NCBI GenBank assembly: GCA_022425465.1
Contig: JAKMFK010000153.1
Location: 1-7,484, forward strand
DNA length: 7,484 nt
Source of the DNA: Bacteroidia bacterium
Lineage (GTDB): Bacteria > Bacteroidota > Bacteroidia > NS11-12g > UBA9320
Reading direction: 5' to 3'
In this document: one piece after another, positions 1 through 5,787 of the stretch
How positions within the stretch are numbered: the stretch's first letter is position 1
How the letters are laid out: every line of letters begins with the position of its first letter
Notes under the pieces: model-generated
Database searches by the model: none
Told to the model about the DNA's origin: nothing
What the model saw: the letters and a program-made list of their open reading frames with translations, nothing else
Program-made: the position numbers and the translations under genes

Positions 1-2831
1 CCTCGATTGTAAAATAAGGTAGTTCTAAAATTTTGAGATTGATTTATTAAAGAAGTATCCTGCACACCTTCATTCAGTGGATTAACTAAAAAAGTAGCTA
101 ATCTTGGCAAAACTTTCTTATCAATCATCAGTGTAGAGAAACTGTTAAATCTGCCAATAATTGATTTCTTCTTCGCATTTTTTGAAACAAATACCGCAGG
201 ATTCAACTCCACTGACTGGGTTAGTTTAGTGCTATTTGTTGTTATAAACCCTGCTACTGGAGTATAAATTTTAATGTAGTCTGCTCTTGCTTTATCTAAT
301 TCAGAGGCCATCTCAAATTCATTTAAGGTTTTTAAACCGTTAGAATCATAATCATTCCATATATATATTCCATTTCCAGGCTGTACTCGTAAATATTGGA
401 ACTCCCTTCTCTGCTCTTGACCCGTTCCAATTTGATAAAATGTCTTTGACCTAACAAAACGTTTAAATAACTGAAAATCTAATTCTATTCTACTTTGAAG
501 TGTATTCTCGACTTCTTTTGAACTTAGTGTTGAATCCTTAACTTCCAATTGTCGAAGTGTAGTATTGAAAGAAATACGTTGGTATGAATTTTTGGAATAT
601 CTGCTATCAAAAGTAATGTTACGTCCCAACGTAGCTCTCGAAAAACCGTTGTTTTTTGGACGATCATCAAGTCGTTGTCCAATTTTCAGTTGATATTGAA
701 TTTTGCTAGTATCATTAGACTTAACAAAAGCGTCATATGAACTAAATCGATAGCTTTGAAATAAAATTGTATCGTTATTATAAAAACGGGATTGCTCAGA
801 TATAAAATTCACTCCACCTGAAAACCGTTCAAATGATTTATCAACGCTTGAAGTGATACTATAAAACTGATTAAGCCGAGTTGATGTATCAATTTCAAAT
901 GATTCAGACTCTAACATATCTATGCCCGACCGTATCCTCCAATCATTCCATAAAAATCCAGCAGACAAATTATTAGACAACCCATTGAAGTTTCCCTTCC
1001 TGTGAAATAACTCCGTCTGATTTCTAATAAAATCATAATCCGATTTATATAATTTTAATGATAAATTACCTATGTGTTCTAGAGCAGGTATTGATTGATT
1101 AGATGCAGCTGGATTTGTCAAAATTTTATTCCAATTACGATCAAATTCGACATTACGATAACGCTCTACAAAAGCATAATTCTTGGTGATCATTTCATAA
1201 TCTAAATCTGTCTTAAAAGTCCAAAGTGAAGAGTCTTTAATCAACCTTTTGGAAGTCTGATAGATTTTCAATCCAGATCCAAAATTATCATTGTCATCAA
1301 TATTAGAAAAAGTGTTTTTATCCATAGAACTAATCACATATTCTAATCCCATTTTTCGATTTTCTTCTGTTATACTAAAACCAAAATTAGCCGTATTTAA
1401 ACGCTTAGGTGTGGCTAACATTTCAAATGGTTCATAGTCTCCTAAACCATACCCAACATATTCAAACACCTTTCCATTAGCTCCTGAAACAGATTGAGTA
1501 TAGCTCCCATTTCCATATCCAACATTTGAAAAAAATACTTCATAAAAGGTATTTTCTTCTGTAGGATCAGAAGCATAAACATAAATTTCCTCAACACCTA
1601 CAATCTCCTTCTTATACATAATTCTGTCTGGATTATAGTTTTTCTGGATTCGTACGTTTTCATAGATAGCTGATTGATCTCCAGACATACGAAGAGCGTC
1701 TATTTTGGCAACTGTATCTGACAGTGTCTGAAGAAATGGTTGAGACTTCAAATCCATCTCATTGAAACCATTTACATAAAAAGAAAACTTACCCTTGGAT
1801 AATTGTGTTCCGATACTAGAAACTGTTCGTCCATAATTTCTATCAGCATACTGAAATTCTACAACAATTCTGCTGTAAGCTGTTATTAAAATTTTTGGTG
1901 TAAAGGTGACCTCACCTGTATTGTAGTTTATCACATAATCATGCCCCTCTCCTCTTTTTAATTTTTTACCATCTAAGTACACAACTTCAGTACCTGCAAT
2001 TACGATAATGAAGTTTTCTCCATTTTCACCATTCAAACGATATGGACCACTATTCCCCTCAATACCATCTATTCGATTTCTGCTGAATCTACCTCTGGAA
2101 ATTGCCACTTCCGCATTCGTTTTAATTCGCCAATCGCCTCTAAAAGAAGTATTATCAAATTGGATCCCTCTCGACTTTTTGTAATACTTCATAAAATAAG
2201 AACTGGAGGGGCTCTCCATTAAAAAGTCCCCAAAAGTGAGTGCCATACTATCCTTTTTCAAAGTGATGTATACTTGATCAAAATCTTGGATCTGTTGCGT
2301 ATTTCCCTCAGGTTGTATCGGATTATTCTCATCACTTATAACCGCAAAAATTTCTACGTCCTCTGCCAACTTACCATCTAATCTTAGGTTTAAATTTGAG
2401 TTCAAAACGACATTTTGAGTATTCCCCAGACCTATCCCCCTTGATATGTTACCCATCGTGTTCAATTTACCATAAGTAGATTTAATTTCATTGTTATTTG
2501 GAGTATATTTAAATGGGTTATCTCGATAAATGTTAAAGATACTTTCTCTATTCTTATTTGAATAGGAGACTTTAAAATATAGGCGTTTATACTCGACCTT
2601 CAAACTGTCTTTTGGTGACTCATTCAACCATAAAAGTTTGTTATCTATTTGCTTGTAAAAATCGGTTCCATAGTTTAAAACCTTGATTGAATTATTGACG
2701 ACAAAACCTGAATCAATCAAAATAGTATCCCCTTTAGTAGGAAGAATTCGTACTCTTTTATTTACAGATAGCTGAGCAAAACTATTGACCTGAATAAATA
2801 TAAGGACTAGTGTAAGATACCTGATTATCAA
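1..2831 (-). CDS. Large exported, probably outer-membrane beta-strand protein (C-terminus outside window)
   Basis: The reading frame is open from 2831 to the left edge: 943 full codons, no stop codon, 3' end missing. No ATG lies at the N-terminus. The only sensible start is TTG at 2831-2829, which gives a signal peptide (MIIRYLTLVLIFIQ, then VNSFAQ) with cleavage near residue 19. The mature part is rich in alternating polar/aromatic strands with many Y, F, N and S, as in large outer-membrane barrels. Conserved-looking blocks are ISRGIGLGN (129-137), PIQPEGNTQQIQDFDQVYI (171-189), GPYRLNGENGE (262-272), and a VYLDGKKLKRGEGHDYVINY block (284-303). A perfect EF-hand-type loop lies at 827-838. 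From memory, these blocks resemble large Bacteroidota surface proteins, including the SprA family of type IX secretion. This protein looks shorter than SprA (about 2400 residues), so I infer a relative at most and assign no function. It is the last visible gene of the gpmI-antiporter run, 77 bases after the antiporter. Confidence 0.87.
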   Translation of the reverse strand, partial: MIIRYLTLVLIFIQVNSFAQLSVNKRVRILPTKGDTILIDSGFVVNNSIKVLNYGTDFYKQIDNKLLWLNESPKDSLKVEYKRLYFKVSYSNKNRESIFNIYRDNPFKYTPNNNEIKSTYGKLNTMGNISRGIGLGNTQNVVLNSNLNLRLDGKLAEDVEIFAVISDENNPIQPEGNTQQIQDFDQVYITLKKDSMALTFGDFLMESPSSSYFMKYYKKSRGIQFDNTSFRGDWRIKTNAEVAISRGRFSRNRIDGIEGNSGPYRLNGENGENFIIVIAGTEVVYLDGKKLKRGEGHDYVINYNTGEVTFTPKILITAYSRIVVEFQYADRNYGRTVSSIGTQLSKGKFSFYVNGFNEMDLKSQPFLQTLSDTVAKIDALRMSGDQSAIYENVRIQKNYNPDRIMYKKEIVGVEEIYVYASDPTEENTFYEVFFSNVGYGNGSYTQSVSGANGKVFEYVGYGLGDYEPFEMLATPKRLNTANFGFSITEENRKMGLEYVISSMDKNTFSNIDDNDNFGSGLKIYQTSKRLIKDSSLWTFKTDLDYEMITKNYAFVERYRNVEFDRNWNKILTNPAASNQSIPALEHIGNLSLKLYKSDYDFIRNQTELFHRKGNFNGLSNNLSAGFLWNDWRIRSGIDMLESESFEIDTSTRLNQFYSITSSVDKSFERFSGGVNFISEQSRFYNNDTILFQSYRFSSYDAFVKSNDTSKIQYQLKIGQRLDDRPKNNGFSRATLGRNITFDSRYSKNSYQRISFNTTLRQLEVKDSTLSSKEVENTLQSRIELDFQLFKRFVRSKTFYQIGTGQEQRREFQYLRVQPGNGIYIWNDYDSNGLKTLNEFEMASELDKARADYIKIYTPVAGFITTNSTKLTQSVELNPAVFVSKNAKKKSIIGRFNSFSTLMIDKKVLPRLATFLVNPLNEGVQDTSLINQSQNFRTTLFYNR
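318..353 (-). other. EF-hand-type calcium-binding loop inside the large exported protein
   Basis: Residues 827-838 of the large minus-strand protein read DYDSNGLKTLNE. This fits the 12-residue loop pattern DxDxNGxxxxxE exactly, with acidic or amide side chains at positions 1, 3, 5 and 12 and glycine at 6. It is preceded by GNGIYIWN and followed by F-E. There is no obvious paired second EF-hand, and the surroundings look like beta strands rather than helices. A solitary calcium loop that stabilises an extracellular turn is the likely role. Calcium binding is inferred from the pattern only. Confidence 0.6.
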
Positions 2832-2890
2832 AATAATAAGTCTTGTGACAAATTAACGCATAAAAAAAAGATTAGGTACAGCAAGAAATG

Positions 2891-2908
2891 ATTAGACTGA
2901 ATTCTAAT
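2891..2908 (-). terminator. Weak AT-rich hairpin directly after the antiporter stop codon
   Basis: ATTAGA and TCTAAT form a 6-bp stem around a 6-base loop, starting at the base after the antiporter TAA (2911-2909). A run of eight T on the transcript strand follows only about 20 bases further on (2862-2869), too far for a standard intrinsic terminator. It may slow or partly end transcription, or be chance in AT-rich DNA. If it does not terminate, the large exported protein is co-transcribed with the antiporter. Confidence 0.2.
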
Positions 2909-4114
2909 TTAAAGGCTTTCAACATCTTCAATATCTACAGACTGTTTAACATGCTTTATTAAACCAAACGTCATGTAAATACTTGTTAATATAATAACCC
3001 ATAACAGTACGCCTGGTTTAAATGTCTCTGAAACGAGATCCTCAGGTATACTATAATACAACAAAATGGTTATCAAACCTCGAGGAGCTACATACTCTAG
3101 AATTTTAGTACCTTGTTTTGCGAAGCCTTTTAATAATATTATTCGTACGAGATAAATGCTTATAAATATCATCATACTAATCACCAAAACTTCAAAATTG
3201 ATTAGAGATAATAAATCAATGGTTAATCCAAAAACGATGAAAAAGAATGTTCGAAGAACAAAGGCGGTTTCACGACTAATGATATGAAAATCCTTTTCCA
3301 TTTTTTTAAACTCCATTCGGGTCATTAAGTTTTTCAGAGGTCCTCTAAAGAAAAGAGTATGATTTTTAAGAATTAATCCAAACATGAGAATCATTACTAA
3401 AGGACTAAGATGTATCATTTTACCAAGAGCATAAATCAGTATTAAAATGGAAATAAAGAAGAATAGTTTAACCTTAGCATTCAAAAACTTAAAAAGTAAG
3501 ACTAAACCAATACCGATAATAAATGAGATGGCTAAGGTTACTAAAAACTCAATCCCAAAATCTGTAATTGAACTACCAACTTCTTGAGTTTGCATGATAC
3601 TGAGTAAAAGGTTAAAAACCATAATACCAATAATATCTGAGATGCAACTCTCATAAATTAAAAGTTCTTTATCATATTCATTGAGACTAGCCACACTTGG
3701 TAACACAATAGCACTTGATATAACAGCCAAAGGAGTGGCATATAACAAGGACAATCCACCATCCATGTTCAACAAAAAATAGAATATTGGAGCGATAAAT
3801 AATATGCTACCCAATATCCCTAGAACAGCCAAAAGTGTTGCCTTCCAAATTAAACCACTTTTTTCTTTTGTGAGCTCAAGATCGAGTGCACCTTCAAGTA
3901 CAATCATAATTAGACCAATCGTACCCAAAACCTTTAGACTAGGGAAAAAATCAACATTATATTGAGGAAAGAATTTAAGTACCTGCCCCAAAATAATCCC
4001 AGCAACAATGAGCATTAAAACTGAGGGAACATTTGTACGTTTTGCTATTTCATTAAAGAAATAAGATAAAACAATGCAAATCGAGAGCGATACAATGATG
4101 ATATTATAGTCCAT
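2909..4114 (-). CDS. Cation/proton antiporter, CPA superfamily (Na+/H+ exchanger type)
   Basis: This 401-residue, very hydrophobic protein has about 12-13 predicted membrane segments. It probably exchanges Na+ (or K+) for H+ across the inner membrane, serving pH and ion homeostasis. Visible landmarks are the N-terminal half with VPSVLMLIVAGIILG (29-43), a broken-helix region ATPLAVISSAIVLPS (126-140), the ion-site helix ESCISDIIGIMVFN (155-168), RTFFFIVFG (288-296), and YVAPRGLITILL (341-352) with the late-helix arginine R345. The ion-site dyad is S159-D160, not the usual ND of electroneutral or DD of electrogenic members. The acidic tail is short (ends DIEDVESL), and no RCK/TrkA-N, cyclic-nucleotide or universal-stress domain follows, so the transporter is a bare membrane core. 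The ATG at 4114 starts directly at the first membrane helix. It sits 36 bases behind gpmI and is probably co-transcribed with it. The transported ion cannot be told from sequence. Confidence 0.95.
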   Translation of the reverse strand: MDYNIIIVSLSICIVLSYFFNEIAKRTNVPSVLMLIVAGIILGQVLKFFPQYNVDFFPSLKVLGTIGLIMIVLEGALDLELTKEKSGLIWKATLLAVLGILGSILFIAPIFYFLLNMDGGLSLLYATPLAVISSAIVLPSVASLNEYDKELLIYESCISDIIGIMVFNLLLSIMQTQEVGSSITDFGIEFLVTLAISFIIGIGLVLLFKFLNAKVKLFFFISILILIYALGKMIHLSPLVMILMFGLILKNHTLFFRGPLKNLMTRMEFKKMEKDFHIISRETAFVLRTFFFIVFGLTIDLLSLINFEVLVISMMIFISIYLVRIILLKGFAKQGTKILEYVAPRGLITILLYYSIPEDLVSETFKPGVLLWVIILTSIYMTFGLIKHVKQSVDIEDVESL

Positions 4115-4118
4115 AGCA

Positions 4119-4126
4119 CAAATTTA
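4119..4126 (-). promoter_or_regulatory. Possible Bacteroidota -7 box (TAAATTTG) just before the antiporter
   Basis: The minus strand reads TAAATTTG, an exact match to the Bacteroidota -7 consensus TAnnTTTG, only 4 bases before the antiporter ATG. No TTTG or TTG -33 element lies 17-23 bases upstream. If real, it would give an almost leaderless transcript. In such AT-rich DNA a chance match is quite possible. Confidence 0.2.
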
Positions 4127-4150
4127 TAATTTATAAAATAGTGAAAATTA

Positions 4151-5662
4151 CTAATCAGATTCTAGCAATGAAACCCCATCCATTTCTTGAGGTTGATCAA
4201 TTCCAATCAAACTTAAAATTGTTGGTGCTACATCTGCTAGCTTTCCGTCATTTATCTTTTTATCACTGTTCAAAAGAAATACGGGAACTAAATTCGTCGT
4301 ATGGGCAGTATTTGGACTTCCATCAGCATTGATGGCTTTATCGGCATTCCCATGGTCAGCAATTATTAAAATATCGTAGTTCATTTGTGTGGCCATTTCC
4401 ACAAGGTCTTTTGTACATGTATCAACTGTTTCACATGCTTTTTCAATAGCACTAAAAACTCCTGTATGTCCAACCATATCAGGATTTGCATAGTTCACAC
4501 ACACAAAGTCGGGATATTTACTTTTAAGATGTTCAATTACCTTATTAGTCAATTCTGGAGCACTCATTTCGGGCTGTAAATCATAAGTAGCGACTTTGGG
4601 AGAATTGGCCATTACTCTTGCTTCTCCTTCAAAGGGTTCCTCTCTACCACCATTGAAGAAAAAAGTAACATGAGGATATTTTTCGGTCTCAGCAGCTCGT
4701 AATTGAGTTTTACCATTTTTTGATAAAACCTCCCCTAATGTATTAGTCAAGTCATTTGTATGAAATAAAACATTTACATCTTTATATGTTTTGTCGTATT
4801 CCGTCATGGTGAAATAATGTATATTTTGAGTTTTCATACCTAAATCAGGCATATCCTCTTGCGTTAATACTCTAGTTATCTGACGCCCCCTATCCGTTCT
4901 GAAATTAAAACATAAAACAATATCATTATCCGAAATTTGACCCAATTGATTCAAAATGCTCGGTTTAATAAATTCATCTGTAACTCCTTGATCATAATTA
5001 TGCTGTAAGGCTTCTGTGAAATTCTCGAAAACATCACCCTTACCATGAATAAGTGCATCATAGGCTAGTTTTGTTCTCTCCCAACGTTGATCACGATCCA
5101 TGCCGTAATAACGTCCAATTATTGATGCCAGGTTTGATTTTCCAAACTTGGGAGATTCTGTAACTTTTTTAATAAAACCTTGACCGCTTTTAGGATCAGT
5201 GTCTCTTCCATCCATGAATGCATGAACAAATACACGATCATCCAAGTCTAATTCTTGAAATAATTCTGTTAATCCCAAAAGATGTTCTAAACTGCTATGA
5301 ACCCCACCATCACTAACCAAACCCATCAAATGAATTTTTCTGGTCCGATCTGATTGTGCAAGTTTGATTAAAGTTTTGACAGCTTCCAAATCATGAATTG
5401 TTTTATCCGCAAAAGCTTTATTAATACGAACCAACATTTGCCATACAACACGCCCAGCCCCAATATTCATATGTCCTACCTCTGAATTACCCATTTGTCC
5501 ATGCGGTAATCCTACATTTTCCCCAAATGTTCGCAAAGTTGCCCTTGATGCTTTAGTCTCAAGACTATCCATAAATGGTGTATTTGCTGAAAAAATAGCA
5601 TCGGTATTGTCCCTATTCCCAATACCCCATCCATCCAAAATAAGAAGCAGTGTTTTATTCAT
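4151..5662 (-). CDS. gpmI: 2,3-bisphosphoglycerate-independent phosphoglycerate mutase
   Basis: This cytoplasmic enzyme interconverts 3-phosphoglycerate and 2-phosphoglycerate in glycolysis and gluconeogenesis through a phosphoserine intermediate, using two Mn2+ ions. The 503 residues match the usual family length (about 505-515). All signature residues are visible: D10 in LLILDGWG, catalytic S60 in MGNSEVGH, H122 in SDGGVHS, D151-R153-D154 in MDGRDT, R184 in GRYYGMDRD, R255 and R258 in FRTDRGR, K328 in ETEKYPH, D395 and H399 in NPDMVGHTG, D436-H437 in ADHGNAD, and H454 in NTAHTTN. These align with the metal and substrate ligands known from the Geobacillus enzyme, with small offsets. I chose the ATG at 5662 because MNKTLLLILDGWG is the standard family N-terminus. 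An in-frame TTG at 5692 would add ten unconserved residues (MKGQKLDLYF). It is the first gene of the leftward run. Mn-dependent enzymes of this class in Bacillus are strongly pH-sensitive. Confidence 0.98.
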   Translation of the reverse strand: MNKTLLLILDGWGIGNRDNTDAIFSANTPFMDSLETKASRATLRTFGENVGLPHGQMGNSEVGHMNIGAGRVVWQMLVRINKAFADKTIHDLEAVKTLIKLAQSDRTRKIHLMGLVSDGGVHSSLEHLLGLTELFQELDLDDRVFVHAFMDGRDTDPKSGQGFIKKVTESPKFGKSNLASIIGRYYGMDRDQRWERTKLAYDALIHGKGDVFENFTEALQHNYDQGVTDEFIKPSILNQLGQISDNDIVLCFNFRTDRGRQITRVLTQEDMPDLGMKTQNIHYFTMTEYDKTYKDVNVLFHTNDLTNTLGEVLSKNGKTQLRAAETEKYPHVTFFFNGGREEPFEGEARVMANSPKVATYDLQPEMSAPELTNKVIEHLKSKYPDFVCVNYANPDMVGHTGVFSAIEKACETVDTCTKDLVEMATQMNYDILIIADHGNADKAINADGSPNTAHTTNLVPVFLLNSDKKINDGKLADVAPTILSLIGIDQPQEMDGVSLLESD

Positions 5663-5787
5663 GAAGTACAAATCTAATTTTTGTCCTTTCAAAAAAGAGA
5701 TTAATCGAATAGATTTCCATTAATTAAGTTTTCTAAATATTATTTGTAACATTATTTGGTAATAATGGTATTTACACATAAACCTAT
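5663..5787. promoter_or_regulatory. Divergent intergenic region between gpmI and the DUF5686 gene
   Basis: These 125 bases must carry the promoters of both divergent genes. On the minus strand TAGATTTG (5676-5669) matches the Bacteroidota -7 consensus TAnnTTTG, but lies only 6 bases before the gpmI ATG. The nearest upstream TTTG is 13 bases away rather than the expected 17-23, so the assignment is weak. On the plus strand the octamer ATTATTTG occurs twice (5739-5746 and 5751-5758), 12 bases apart, about one helical turn. A plausible but poor -7 match is TATTTACA at 5769-5776. The palindrome TTAATTAA lies at 5720-5727. No riboswitch or terminator hairpin is apparent. Confidence 0.45.

Noticed and set aside
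4121..4137. AT-only inverted repeat (TTTATA/TATAAA) between gpmI and the antiporter as a terminator
   Set aside because: The stem is six A/T pairs with no GC and no following T-run, so it is unlikely to terminate. Read-through from gpmI is more likely.
4141..4332. Plus-strand open frame of 63 codons
   Set aside because: It lies antisense within the 3' end of gpmI, whose conserved residues explain this DNA. It has no recognisable domain or initiation signal.
4385..4579. Plus-strand open frame of 64 codons, Cys/His/Phe-rich
   Set aside because: It is antisense to the metal-binding C-terminal part of gpmI. The composition is what the reverse of that coding sequence gives, not a real zinc protein.
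5663..5692. Extended gpmI N-terminus from TTG at 5692
   Set aside because: The extra ten residues are not part of the family N-terminus, and the ATG at 5662 gives the expected MNKTLLLILDGWG start. The AAAGGA sequence inside it lies about 20 bases before that ATG, too far to be its ribosome binding site.
5720..5727. Palindrome TTAATTAA in the divergent intergenic region
   Set aside because: The symmetry does not extend beyond 8 bases, and such palindromes are expected by chance in AT-rich DNA.
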